Positions 20,148 to 29,326 of a stretch of 64,000 bases of DNA are shown here, piece by piece (within the stretch, counting starts at the first letter, position 1; each line of letters starts with the position of its first letter). The stretch covers positions 3,915,001-3,979,000 of the forward strand of contig NZ_CP121110.1 in the NCBI RefSeq assembly GCF_029625315.1, read 5' to 3'. The notes beneath the pieces were generated by a model. The model saw nothing but the letters and a program-made list of their open reading frames with translations. It ran no database searches and was not told where the DNA came from. Made by a program: the position numbers and the translations under genes. The DNA comes from Flavobacterium ginsengisoli (GTDB taxonomy: Bacteria; Bacteroidota; Bacteroidia; Flavobacteriales; Flavobacteriaceae).

Positions 20148-21124
20148 ATGAAAAATAGTACTCCATTGGTTATTTTTGGCGAATCGATTTTGCCGGAGAA
20201 CACAGAACCATAAACGTCGAAATTGCCCGACTGCATACTACAACCAAGTTGAATATTCCTGTTATTGTGCGCCGTTCTAAGCATGAAGGACCAACTGTTT
20301 TATTTTCGGCAGGAATTCATGGTGACGAAATTAACGGTGTCGAAATTGTTCGTCAGATCATTAGTAAAAAAATAAACAGACCAGCTCGAGGCACAATAAT
20401 TTGCATTCCAGTTATCAATATGTATGGTTTTGTGAACAAATCTCGAGAATTTCCAGATGGTCGCGATTTGAATCGTGTTTTTCCAGGAAGTAAAAAAGGT
20501 TCTCTGGCAAGTAGATTTGCTTATCATATTGTCGAAGAAATTTTGCCAATTTTAGATTATGCTGTCGATTTTCATGCAGGTGGCGCGAGCCGATTCAATG
20601 CTCCACAAATTAGAATTACCGAAAACAATCCTGAATTGAAAGTTCTGGCAGATGTTTTTAATGCTCCTTTTACACTTTATTCTAAAAATATAAATGGTTC
20701 TTTTAGAAAAACTTCTGAAAGTGCCAATGTAAAAATGCTTCTTTTTGAGGGAGGAAAATCTTTAGATATCAATAACGAAATCGCAAATCAAGGTGTTTTA
20801 GGAACAAAGCGTTTGCTTGATTATTTAGGAATGCTAGATTCTAAACAAATTGTTGAGCGAGCATTAACACCATCAATTTATATTAAACAATCGGTTTGGC
20901 TTCGTGCAAAATGTTCGGGTTTGTTGCACGATTTTAATTTGGTCGGTAAATTTGTAACCAAAGGCACTATCTTAGCCATTATTACAGATCCGTTTGGGAA
21001 ATTTGAACAAAAAGTCAAAGCTCCTCATGATGGTTATGTAATTAATGCCAATCATTCGCCAATTGCTTACGAAGGCGATGCTATTTATCATTTATCTAAA
21101 ATTCCAGACAATGCCGACGAGTAA
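20148..21124 (+). CDS. Succinylglutamate desuccinylase/aspartoacylase family protein, frame break
   Basis: A zinc carboxypeptidase-like amidohydrolase of about 325 residues. The metal site is visible as AGIHGDEINGVEI (HxxE) and the downstream VDFHAGG. A C-terminal beta domain with KVKAPHDGYVI and a G-D-A-I-Y end is typical of the AstE/AspA-like group. The substrate is unknown. The start at 20148 (MKNSTPLVIFGESI) precedes a missing G at 20195: CCGG is present, but CCGGG is needed to read LPGEHRTINVEIARL. It is divergent from uvrC and overlaps the next gene by 14 bases. Confidence 0.82.
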
Positions 21125-21680
21125 AAAAGAACTTCGAATAGAATATAAAAATTTCAGAAAAAAACTTTCTTTTGATGAAGTAGAAGAGAAGAGTTTGGCG
21201 ATTGCAAACCAATTGATTCAAATGCCAATTTGGGATAAAATTTATTATCATGTTTTTCTCCCAATTGAAGAACAAAAAGAAGTCAATACTGAATACGTTT
21301 TACATTTGCTTTCTGGCAAAGACAAAGAAATTTTAGTTTCTAAAAGTGATTTCGAAACCAGAAAAATGATGCATTTTCTATTGACTGATAATACCAAAAT
21401 CAAAAAGAACGAATACAATATTCCAGAGCCTGTTGACGGAATTGAAGTGCCTTCTTCTAAAGTTGAAGTAGTTTTTGTACCGCTTTTGGCTTTTGATGTT
21501 TTTGGAAATCGAATTGGTTACGGAAAAGGTTTCTACGATAAATTCCTTGCCGAATGTAAACCAGAGACCTTAAAAATCGGACTTTCTTTCTTTGAAGCCG
21601 TAAATCAGATTGATGATGTTTTTGAATCTGATATCAAATTGGATTATTGCGTTACGCCAGAGAAAATTTATACATTTTAA
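21111..21680 (+). CDS. 5-formyltetrahydrofolate cyclo-ligase
   Basis: A cytoplasmic enzyme of about 189 residues. It uses ATP to convert 5-formyl-THF to 5,10-methenyl-THF in one-carbon metabolism. The family signature VVFVPLLAFDVFGNRIGYGKGFYDKFL is clear, and the N-terminal basic helix KKELRIEYKNFRKKLS fits the MTHFS family. The start at 21111 lies inside the end of the upstream aspartoacylase-family gene (14-base overlap), indicating an operon and translational coupling. Confidence 0.92.
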   Translation: MPTSKKELRIEYKNFRKKLSFDEVEEKSLAIANQLIQMPIWDKIYYHVFLPIEEQKEVNTEYVLHLLSGKDKEILVSKSDFETRKMMHFLLTDNTKIKKNEYNIPEPVDGIEVPSSKVEVVFVPLLAFDVFGNRIGYGKGFYDKFLAECKPETLKIGLSFFEAVNQIDDVFESDIKLDYCVTPEKIYTF

Positions 21681-22014
21681 TTTTACATCGCATATTCTGT
21701 AAAGAAGCACAGCAGTGCGTCTAACACATTGAATATAAATTTTTGCCACAGATTAAATGATTTCAAAAGATTAATCTATTTTAATCCTTTAATCTGTGGC
21801 AAAAAAAATTTCGCATCCACAAAAAATATTTCACATTAAATCCCTTTAAAAATCAGGGTTTCTGATTTTATTTTCAAGTAAGAAAAATAATTGTAATTTT
21901 TTTGGCACGATTTTGCATACTCGAAAATTGCAAATAATCGTCTCTAGTACATCCGGAATGCTAGTCCTTATTTGAAGCCAATAACCTATTTATTAATTTT
22001 AAAAAATTTACTTT
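21681..22014. other. Intergenic region with dispersed repeats
   Basis: This 334-base region has no gene. It holds a degenerate copy of the GACGCAC-GTGCGTC repeat (about 21705-21722), a long imperfect inverted repeat (21741-21808), and an AT-rich tract leading to the VWA lipoprotein gene. No exact promoter box was found just upstream of 22015. Confidence 0.55.
21741..21808. repeat. Long inverted repeat with TTTGCCACAGATTAAA ends, copy 1
   Basis: The ends TTTGCCACAGATTAAA and TTTAATCTGTGGCAAA are exact reverse complements, with an AAAAGATTAATCTATTTT centre. A near copy lies at 34594-34661, so this is a dispersed element. It can fold as RNA but lacks a strict terminator shape. Confidence 0.75.
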
Positions 22015-23562
22015 ATGAGAAATTTTAATTTCTTTATGATGGCATTCCTTGTACTTACTATTTTCAGCTGTAAGAAAGCATATGCACCAGACGCGAGTTA
22101 TGAAACAGCAGACATGGCTGTTGCAGTTACCGACGAAGTTCCAGAAGAAAATTATACAGATCCAAACACAGAAAGTTACGCAGGATTAGAAGAAAATCCG
22201 TTTGAATCTCCACTAAAAACTCCACTTTCTACTTTTTCTATCGATGTTGATAATGCATCATACACTAATATTCGCCGATTTATAAATGAAGGACAAAAAG
22301 TTCCTAAAGACGCTGTTCGTGTTGAGGAGATGATCAATTTCTTTAAATACAAATATCCGCAACCAGAAGGACAACATCCATTTTCTATAAACACAGAATA
22401 TAGCGATTGTCCTTGGAATAAAAACAGCAGACTATTAAAGATTGGTTTGCAGGGAAAAAATATTCCAATGGCAAATTTGCCAGCTTCTAATCTAGTTTTT
22501 TTAGTTGATGTTTCGGGTTCGATGGACGAGCAGAATAAATTGCCTTTGCTAAAAGAATCGATGAAGATTTTGGTAAAAGAACTTAGAAGTATCGATAAAG
22601 TTTCGATTGTGGTTTATGCAGGATCTGCTGGAGTGGTTTTAGAACCAACATCTGGAGATAATAAAGACGAAATTATAGATGCTTTTGACGATTTACATGC
22701 AGGAGGAAGCACAGCAGGAGGAGAAGGAATTGAATTAGCCTATAAACTAGCACAGCAAAATTTTATTAAAGAAGGCAATAATAGGGTAGTGATAGCTACT
22801 GATGGTGATTTTAACGTTGGCGCATCATCAGATGATGATATGTTGAAATTGATTGAGCAAAAGAGAGAATCTGGTGTTTTCTTAACTGTTCTTGGTTTTG
22901 GAATGGGAAATTATAAAGATTCTAAAATGGAAATTTTAGCTGATAAAGGAAACGGAAATTATGCTTACATTGATAATATTCAAGAGGCAAATCGTTTTCT
23001 TGGAAAAGAATTTAAAGGATCAATGTTTGCTATCGCTAAAGATGTAAAAATCCAAATCGAATTTAATCCAAGCCATGTTCAAGCTTATCGATTGATTGGT
23101 TATGAAAATCGAAAATTAAATGCTGAAGATTTTAAAAATGATAAAATAGATGCAGGTGAATTAGGCAGCGGGCATTCAGTTACTGCTCTTTATGAGATTG
23201 TTCCGACTGGAGTAGAAAGCAATTACGTTCCTTCAGATTTAAAATACACTAAAACAGAGAAAGTAACTGGAAATCATAGTGATGAGTTAGCAACTGTAAA
23301 ATTTAGATATAAAAAACCTGATGGCAATAATAGTATTGAAATAGTAAATGTGATTGCAGATAGAAAAACAGACATAGAAAATAGCTCTCCAGATTTTAAA
23401 TTTGCAACTGCTGTTTCTTGGTTCGGATTAAAACTGCGTGATTCAAAATATATTGCAAACAGTTCAAGTTCGGATATAAAAAGATTAGCAAAATCTGGTT
23501 TGTCAAATGACGAAGAAGGGTACAGATCTGAATTTGTGCGATTGATCGATGCAGTGAATTAA
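22015..23562 (+). CDS. YfbK-like von Willebrand factor A lipoprotein
   Basis: A 515-residue lipoprotein (lipobox Cys19, IFSCKKA). The order is a YfbK-type N-terminal domain (about 65-145, with STFSIDVDNASYTNIRRFI), a VWA domain with complete MIDAS DVSGS (165-169), and a C-terminal DUF3520-like domain ending GYRSEFVRLIDAVN. It likely binds a protein partner through a divalent metal at the cell envelope. It lies beside and convergent to the batA-E cluster, which also carries VWA proteins, but it is not part of that operon. The exact role is unknown. Confidence 0.88.
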   Translation: MRNFNFFMMAFLVLTIFSCKKAYAPDASYETADMAVAVTDEVPEENYTDPNTESYAGLEENPFESPLKTPLSTFSIDVDNASYTNIRRFINEGQKVPKDAVRVEEMINFFKYKYPQPEGQHPFSINTEYSDCPWNKNSRLLKIGLQGKNIPMANLPASNLVFLVDVSGSMDEQNKLPLLKESMKILVKELRSIDKVSIVVYAGSAGVVLEPTSGDNKDEIIDAFDDLHAGGSTAGGEGIELAYKLAQQNFIKEGNNRVVIATDGDFNVGASSDDDMLKLIEQKRESGVFLTVLGFGMGNYKDSKMEILADKGNGNYAYIDNIQEANRFLGKEFKGSMFAIAKDVKIQIEFNPSHVQAYRLIGYENRKLNAEDFKNDKIDAGELGSGHSVTALYEIVPTGVESNYVPSDLKYTKTEKVTGNHSDELATVKFRYKKPDGNNSIEIVNVIADRKTDIENSSPDFKFATAVSWFGLKLRDSKYIANSSSSDIKRLAKSGLSNDEEGYRSEFVRLIDAVN

Positions 23563-23581
23563 TCATTAAATTCTAAAACAT

Positions 23582-23622
23582 AAAAATCCCAAATTCCAGC
23601 AAGATTGGAATTTGGGATTTTT
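23582..23622. terminator. Long-stem bidirectional terminator, AAATCCCAAATTCCA family
   Basis: The stem AAATCCCAAATTCCA / TGGAATTTGGGATTT with a short loop sits between the convergent VWA lipoprotein and batE genes. The same stem recurs at 38793-38840, so it is both a terminator and a dispersed repeat. Confidence 0.82.
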
Positions 23623-23641
23623 ACAATTAATATTTTTAAAC

Positions 23642-24388
23642 TTATTTTACTTCTTTGATAGTCGAAGAATCGATCCAACCTTGGGTTCCATCTGTCAATT
23701 CGATTTTTTTCCAGCCAGCAATACTTTCCAGTACGTAAACTTTTGCTCCTTCATGTAATAAAATAATTCCATTTGAAGATTTTTTTGGTTCATGTCTCAC
23801 TTGGCTTAATTCAGAAAAAACAATGGCAACACGGTCATTTTCAAAATGATTTTTTTCAGACATTCCAGCAGAAATACTTAAAGCGAAAGCAATTAAAACA
23901 ATAAACATTCCGACAAAATAAATTCTTTTTGCAAGCGTAGCGTTTGAGAAATAGTAACCTATAAAACTCAATAAGAACGCAAAACCAAGTGCAACAGAAA
24001 TTTTAGCCCAAGTATTATAATCAAAAATAGAAGTAAAGTTCTGAATTAGTTTTGCAAAACCTACTTTTGGAACCTCCTTAATTTCGTCAATCGTTAGTTT
24101 CTTAGCAAACTTTAAATTGTTTAAAGTCTCTGGATCATTTGGTTTAAGAACCAAAGCCTTTTCATAATTGTAAATCGAAGGTGCAACTTGATTTAGTTTG
24201 TAATAACAATTTCCCAAATTAAAATATAATTCGGCAGAATGTAATTTGTCTTCCGTTACAATGTTCTCATAAACCTGTGCGGCTTCTTTGTATTGTCCTT
24301 TTTGGTACAATGCATTGGCCGATGCAAAGCGCCCTTGCGCAAAGAAAACCTGCGAGATTAATAAAAAGATATATAGTATGTTTTTCAT
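23642..24388 (-). CDS. batE: BatE, TPR and SH3 domain protein
   Basis: The last gene of the Bat cluster encodes about 248 residues. A signal peptide (ends FFAQG) is followed by TPR repeats (about 20-95, with AELYFNLGNCYYKLNQVAPSI), two hydrophobic helices (about 130-185) and a C-terminal SH3-like domain (GAKVYVLESIAGWKKIELTDGTQGWI). TPR Bat proteins probably scaffold the VWA proteins at the inner membrane. The start at 24388 lies 10 bases after the batD stop. Bat proteins have been linked to oxidative stress tolerance in Bacteroides, but the mechanism is unsettled. Confidence 0.87.
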   Translation of the reverse strand: MKNILYIFLLISQVFFAQGRFASANALYQKGQYKEAAQVYENIVTEDKLHSAELYFNLGNCYYKLNQVAPSIYNYEKALVLKPNDPETLNNLKFAKKLTIDEIKEVPKVGFAKLIQNFTSIFDYNTWAKISVALGFAFLLSFIGYYFSNATLAKRIYFVGMFIVLIAFALSISAGMSEKNHFENDRVAIVFSELSQVRHEPKKSSNGIILLHEGAKVYVLESIAGWKKIELTDGTQGWIDSSTIKEVK

Positions 24389-24398
24389 CTTATTTTGT

Positions 24399-26144
24399 TT
24401 AAACAATCTGTTTTTCTAATTCAGAAATAATCATAACAGCTTTATCATAATCTTGCTGAATTGAAGCGCTCGACGCCGGTGCATAACGAGCAAATTCACA
24501 GTTTTCAGTCAGAGCAATAAAATTCTGAACCGTTTCGGCATTTGCATTTCTAGACAGCAGTAATTCTCTGATATTGTCTTTACTCATTTCTGAAGTTTCA
24601 ATGTGCAGTTTTGCTTTCAAGAAATTATGCATAGCTTTTTCTAGTGCGATATAGAAAGGCTCTTTGTTATTAAGATGTTTTTTGGCTTGCGATAAATATT
24701 TCTTCGCCAGCTTATTGTTCATTCTAATTCTATTTCCAGTAACATCATTATCCATAGCTTCTTTTTTCTTTCTAGCCAAAATGATAATCGGAATAATGAT
24801 AAACGGTGCAAACAACAATCCTAAATACAAACTTGAATCGTAAAAATCATGTTTAATAATAGGAATTAGTGCTGTTTTAGATTTAATATTCTTGAATTGA
24901 TCTGTTGTTGCCACAGTATTTTTAGAAGCCGATCCTGTATTTGCTTCTGCTGGCGTTGGTCCGTCCAGAACATCAATCATAATTTCTTTCGAAGTAATGG
25001 TTTTATAAGTGCCAGTACTTAAATCGAAATACGAAAATTGCATTGGTTTTATAGCATATTTTCCTCGGTATTGCGGTACAATAGTATATTTGTCTGTGAC
25101 TCTTCCAGACATGCCACTTAGAGATGTAGTTACTTGTTCGTCGTGAACAGGATCGTACATTTCTAATGCATTTGGAACAACTGGTTTTGGAAGTGAAAAT
25201 AACTTCATATTTCCAGTTCCCTGCGCACTTACGATTAAGTCAAGACCTTCACCGTTTTTAAGTGTTGTTTTTGAAGGCGTAACAGTAAAATTCAATCTTC
25301 CGACAGCACCAGTAAAACCTTCTGGTTTTGTGCTTTCAGGAAGTGGTCTTACATTAATTGTTTTTGCTCCAGCAGAAACCACTTTATTGTCTTCCGTAAT
25401 AATCATTTGGCCAAACATATCACGACGATTTGTTGGTAATTGCACGCCAATATCTAGTGAAAGAGGTTCAATTGTAAGTTTTCCTGATTTTTGTGGATAT
25501 AAAATGGTCTTTTTCAGAATAACATAATAACATTTTTGGCCTTGAAAATTTCCTTCTTCAATTGCCAATTGTTTGATGTCAATGTTCTGATTCCAGAAAT
25601 CATTGTATTTAGGTTTTGCCAATTCTTTAAAACCAGTAACACCAATGTTATTGAAATACAGTTTGTAAACCGCTGTAATTGGCTCGTTTAAGTAAGGGTT
25701 TGTTTTTGAAATTTCAGCAACAAGAGTCAGTAATTCATTTCCAGATCCAGGAGGTCTGTCATTTGGATCTCTTTCTTGAGCCACAGCATTGGTTACCGTA
25801 ACCTTTATCGGATTCGTTTTGTAAATCTGACCATTAAATTCTATTGCAGCCTGTTTAATTGTGACAATTCCCTTTTTTTCAGGCTGTATGATATAAGAAT
25901 ATATTTTTTGAAAAGAGCTTCGGCCATTTATCCAAGACTGACTAATTTGTTGGCTTGGCCCAGCAACCATTCTAAATCCCTCAAAAGAAGGCTGTTCGAA
26001 ATTATCTCCGTCAACATTCATGATGAAATCTACACGAAGCCTTTCGTTTATTCCAAGTGTGTTTTTACTGACTCTGGCTTCAAATTGCACCTGAGCCATT
26101 AGTCCTTGAAAAGTGAGTAGAAATAGAATTAAATATCTTTTCAT
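24399..26144 (-). CDS. batD: BatD, BatD/oxygen tolerance family protein
   Basis: A 581-residue envelope protein. A signal peptide (residues 1-17, ending LMAQ) is followed by Ig-like beta domains, with QFEARVSKNTLGINERLRVDF at the start and INVRPLPESTKPEGFTGAVG in the middle. One transmembrane segment (YLGLLFAPFIIIPIIIL) and a helical cytoplasmic tail end the protein. This is the typical BatD order: a large periplasmic part anchored once in the inner membrane. It lies between batC and batE, with a 93-base repeat-containing gap upstream. Confidence 0.9.
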   Translation of the reverse strand: MKRYLILFLLTFQGLMAQVQFEARVSKNTLGINERLRVDFIMNVDGDNFEQPSFEGFRMVAGPSQQISQSWINGRSSFQKIYSYIIQPEKKGIVTIKQAAIEFNGQIYKTNPIKVTVTNAVAQERDPNDRPPGSGNELLTLVAEISKTNPYLNEPITAVYKLYFNNIGVTGFKELAKPKYNDFWNQNIDIKQLAIEEGNFQGQKCYYVILKKTILYPQKSGKLTIEPLSLDIGVQLPTNRRDMFGQMIITEDNKVVSAGAKTINVRPLPESTKPEGFTGAVGRLNFTVTPSKTTLKNGEGLDLIVSAQGTGNMKLFSLPKPVVPNALEMYDPVHDEQVTTSLSGMSGRVTDKYTIVPQYRGKYAIKPMQFSYFDLSTGTYKTITSKEIMIDVLDGPTPAEANTGSASKNTVATTDQFKNIKSKTALIPIIKHDFYDSSLYLGLLFAPFIIIPIIILARKKKEAMDNDVTGNRIRMNNKLAKKYLSQAKKHLNNKEPFYIALEKAMHNFLKAKLHIETSEMSKDNIRELLLSRNANAETVQNFIALTENCEFARYAPASSASIQQDYDKAVMIISELEKQIV

Positions 26145-26243
26145 TACTTGTTTAATCGTTGTTTATTTTAACTGTTTAATCGTTTAGCCGTTTTTGAATA
26201 TTTCTTGTAATAAACAATTAACGACTAAACGATTTAAATTATT
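26145..26243. repeat. Intergenic TTTAATCGTTTA-type repeats between batC and batD
   Basis: Short direct and inverted units, TTGTTTAATCG, TGTTTAATCGTTTAGCCG and ACGACTAAACGATTTAAAT, fill most of the batC-batD gap. Related tracts lie at 14228-14262 and 30962-31005. Their role is unknown. Confidence 0.55.
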
Positions 26244-27008
26244 TTACCAGTCTTTTTCTGTTTTCTTAGGATTAGTTTTTACTTTTTGAGCGTTTACTTT
26301 GTCTTGAATTTTCTTTTCTTCATTGTTTACCGCATCTAACAAATTCTGAACACGCTCTTTTGATATTCCTCCAGGTTGTGGTTTTGGCTCTCCTTGATTG
26401 TCAGACTTGTCATCTTTCTTTGGATCGTTTTTACCATCTTTTTTGTCTTTATCCTGGTCGCCTTTATCGTCTTTTTTATCCTTGTCTTTGTCTTTATTGT
26501 TGTCCTTGTTCTTGTCTTTGTTTTTATCCTTATCCTTGTCTTTGTCCTTGTTTTTATCTTTATTCTGATCGTTTTTAGGAGGATTCTCTTTTAGCTTTTG
26601 TTTGGCGTAAGCATAGTTGTAGCGTGTTTCTTCATCTGTTGGATCGTTACGAAGTGCTTGTTTGTAAGCTTCAACGGCTTGAGTATAATCTTTCTCTTTC
26701 ATGAAAACGTTACCAAGGTTATGATAAGCTTTATGTTTCTCAGGCTTTGTTTTAGCATTTTTTATTGCTTTCGCGTAAGCATATTTAGCTTCCGAAACCT
26801 GATTTTGTCTATAAATAGTATTACCTAAATTATAAGGTGCTGTTGATCGTTTCGGAAATTTAGATTCCGAAATTCTATAGTTTGCCTCAGCATCAATAAA
26901 TTTATTCTGTTTATATTCTTCATTACCAGTAGGCAACGTTTTGTCTTTTTCTTGAGCAGAAACTGCAAAAGAAACGGTTAGTAAAATATAAAGGAGTAAA
27001 TTTTTCAT
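26244..27008 (-). CDS. batC: BatC, TPR protein with Lys/Asp-rich low-complexity region
   Basis: About 254 residues. A signal peptide (ends AVSAQEK) is followed by TPR repeats (about 30-130, with YNLGNTIYRQNQVSEAKYAYAKAI and HNLGNVFMKEKDYTQAVEAY). A charged stretch of about 60 residues is built of KD/NKD units, and a short conserved tail carries ISKERVQNLLDAVNNEEKKIQDKV. This is the usual BatC design in Bacteroidota. The start at 27008 follows a repeat element; the upstream frame extension is not protein-like. The low-complexity DNA is prone to length change. Confidence 0.87.
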   Translation of the reverse strand: MKNLLLYILLTVSFAVSAQEKDKTLPTGNEEYKQNKFIDAEANYRISESKFPKRSTAPYNLGNTIYRQNQVSEAKYAYAKAIKNAKTKPEKHKAYHNLGNVFMKEKDYTQAVEAYKQALRNDPTDEETRYNYAYAKQKLKENPPKNDQNKDKNKDKDKDKDKNKDKNKDNNKDKDKDKKDDKGDQDKDKKDGKNDPKKDDKSDNQGEPKPQPGGISKERVQNLLDAVNNEEKKIQDKVNAQKVKTNPKKTEKDW

Positions 27009-27014
27009 TCTAAT

Positions 27015-27158
27015 TTTGTTTTTTTTCGCCACGAATTTGCTTCGCCTGTTCACTATCGTTCGGGTCACAAATTGGCACTAATTTTTTTATTTCTTTTTGA
27101 ATTTCACAAATTAAATAATTTGTTATCCGTGTAAATTCGAGCAATTAGTGGCTAACTT
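27015..27158. repeat. Dispersed GCCACGAATT-type repeat between batB and batC
   Basis: The ends are imperfect inverted copies: CGCCACGAATTTGC at the left and AATTCGAGCAATTAGTGGC at the right. A GCTTCGCCTGTTCACTATCG segment lies inside. A partial relative (GCGAATTAGTGCAATTCGTGGC) occurs at 35504-35525. It appears to be an inserted intergenic element inside the Bat operon. Confidence 0.6.
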
Positions 27159-27160
27159 TT

Positions 27161-28195
27161 TTATTTCTTTTCATTAAATAAATCCAACTCTTTGATCCAG
27201 CTTGTTTTTCTTTCTAATAAGAAAATGTCTAGGAAAAGCAATAAAAATGCAAACCCGATAAACCATTGAAACTGCGATTGAAATTCGGCCATTTGCGTAG
27301 CTTCAAATTCTGTTTTTTGGATATTGTTTAAAGCATTTTTTACGTATTCTAAAACTTCTTTTGTGCTTCCGCCGTAAACATAGCCACCTTTTGTTGCTTT
27401 TGCAATTGTTTTTAAACCTTCTTGATTTAATTTGGTAATTACAGTTTCTCCGTTTTGATCTTTTTGATATCCTCTAACAACACCATTTTCTTTTAACGGA
27501 ATTGTTCCTCCTTTTTCTGTACCAACACCAATAGTGATGATTTTCATTCCTAATTTATTCGCTTCTTCTGCCGCAGCAGCTGCACCTTCAGAATGATCTT
27601 CACCGTCAGAAATCAGGATTAATAGTTTGCTTGTTTTGCTTTTTTCGTCAAAATATGTCGAAGACAGTTTAATTGCTTCGTCCAGAGATGTTCCTTGAGA
27701 CGAAACCATTCCTGGGCTCATACTCTGCAAAAACATTTTTGCAACGCTATAGTCTGATGTAATTGGCAAAACTGGGAAAGCGCTTCCTGCGTAAGCTACG
27801 ATTCCAATTCTATCGCTTCCTAAATTATTGATAATCTGAGAAACCAACTGTTTACTTTTATCTAAACGACTAGGAACAACGTCTTCTGCAAGCATACTTT
27901 TAGAAACGTCTACAGCAAAAACAATATCGATACCTTCTCGTTTTACGGTCTCCATTTTGGTTCCGATCTTCGGATTTACCAAACCAATAATCAAACAAGT
28001 AAGCGCCAAAAGAATCACTACGATTTTTAGAACAGGTTTAAAAACCGATTTCTCAGGGCTCAATCTTTTTACCATTTCCAAATCACCAAATTCGCGTTGC
28101 GTTCTTCTTTTCCAATACATATTGAAAAGGAAAATACATACCACAATTGGGATAAGTAATAAGAGATATAAATATTTTTTTTCGTCTAATTCCAT
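27161..28195 (-). CDS. batB: BatB, VWA domain membrane protein
   Basis: About 344 residues. Two N-terminal transmembrane segments (LYLLLLIPIVVCIFLF and PVLKIVVILLALTCLIIGLV) precede a VWA domain with full MIDAS DVSKS, GSDRIGIVAYAGSAFPVLPIT and LISDGEDHSEG. One C-terminal helix (FIGFAFLLLFLDIFLL) ends the protein. BatB pairs with BatA in the inner membrane with the VWA domain facing the periplasm. The start at 28195 (MELDEKKY) is chosen because the upstream 11 residues overlap an AATTCCAATATTG repeat. Confidence 0.9.
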   Translation of the reverse strand: MELDEKKYLYLLLLIPIVVCIFLFNMYWKRRTQREFGDLEMVKRLSPEKSVFKPVLKIVVILLALTCLIIGLVNPKIGTKMETVKREGIDIVFAVDVSKSMLAEDVVPSRLDKSKQLVSQIINNLGSDRIGIVAYAGSAFPVLPITSDYSVAKMFLQSMSPGMVSSQGTSLDEAIKLSSTYFDEKSKTSKLLILISDGEDHSEGAAAAAEEANKLGMKIITIGVGTEKGGTIPLKENGVVRGYQKDQNGETVITKLNQEGLKTIAKATKGGYVYGGSTKEVLEYVKNALNNIQKTEFEATQMAEFQSQFQWFIGFAFLLLFLDIFLLERKTSWIKELDLFNEKK

Positions 28196-28202
28196 AAATG
28201 TT

Positions 28203-28310
28203 TTTAAATTCCAATATTGAAATTCCAAATTCCAAATCCTTTTCTAATTTTTAATCTTTAAATTCCAAATTCCAATTTGTTATTTGGAATTTTATTGTTG
28301 GAATTTTTTG
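28203..28310. repeat. AAATTCCAA-type repeats between batA and batB
   Basis: Units of AAATTCCAA(AT) occur at least four times, and TTGGAATTTTATTGTTGGAATTTTT follows on the right. This is the same word family as the terminators at 23582 and 38793. It may weakly terminate, or tune batB relative to batA. Confidence 0.6.
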
Positions 28311-28323
28311 ATTTTGAAAAAAA

Positions 28324-29326
28324 TCAAATAAAGCTTCTATAAACTGTATTTCTTAATCCAACTTCAAGTAATAACATCAAACCTGCAAATAAGACAAAAA
28401 ACCTGTATTTTTCATCGTAATCGTAGAATTTCAATTCCTGAATTTCTGTTGTTTCCAATTTATTAATTGAGTTGTATATTTCTGCTAATTTATCGTTGCT
28501 TGTAGCTCTAAAATAAGTTCCATCTGTTTTTTTAGCGATGTTTCTCATTAACTTTTCATCGATTTCTACTTTCTGCATTTTGAATAAGAAACCGCCATTT
28601 GGAGCATATGCATATGGAGATTCTGCCATTCCGTTAGTTCCAAGACCGATTGTATATACTTTAATTCCGTATTGTTTTGCAATATCAGATGCTGTTTCTG
28701 GCTCAATAAAACCAGCATTATTTACACCATCGGTAAGCAAGATGATAACGCGGCTTTTTGCTTTACTGTCTTTCAAACGATTTACAGCAGTTGCTAATCC
28801 CATTCCAATTCCAGTTCCATCTTGTAAAGTCGTATCGTATTTAATTCCTTTTATAGCTTCGAGAATAATCGCTTTATCACTTGTAACCGGAGTTTTTGTG
28901 TAAGCTTCAGAAGCATATAAAACCAATCCGATTCTATCGTTAGGTCTTTCTTCAACGAAATCTGCTTGCAACTCGTTTTAAAGCTTCCATACGATTTGGC
29001 TTTAAATCTTTTGCTAGCATAGATCCAGAAACGTCAATTGCCATTACGATGTCAATTCCTTTTGTCGTTTTGGTCTGGTTGCTAATATCTACAGTTCTTG
29101 GACGCGCCAATGCTATAATTAACGAGCATAAAGCCAAAATTCTGAAAACATATAAAGCAGGTTTGAACTTGGTCCAAAACGATTCGCTCTTCTGGAATCC
29201 TGCTGTCGAGCTCATTTTTAAGGTAGCCGACTGCTGGTTGCGTTTCCAGAAAAACCAAATTATTGCAATAGGAATTAATAGAAACAACCAAAGAAATTCT
29301 GGATTTAAAAAACTGATATTGCCCAT
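28324..29326 (-). CDS. batA: BatA, VWA domain membrane protein, frame break
   Basis: About 333 residues. An N-terminal helix (LWLFLLIPIAIIWFFW) and a second one (LYVFRILALCSLIIAL) lead to a VWA domain with MIDAS DVSGS and the family's RPNDRIGLVLYASEAYT and IILLTDGVNNAG. A C-terminal helix (FFVLFAGLMLLLEVGL) completes the pattern. The frame breaks at 28963-28969, where the gene strand reads GCAAGCA. With GCAGCA it reads LKRVAADFVEERPNDR, exactly as BatA proteins do. It lies directly after the preceding membrane protein gene (stop and start adjacent at 29326). Confidence 0.92.

Noticed and set aside
26360..26594. Cys/Phe-rich open frames on the plus strand opposite batC
   Set aside because: They are the antisense of the Lys/Asp-rich repeat tract. 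Open frames are expected there, and the TPR gene is clearly the coding strand.
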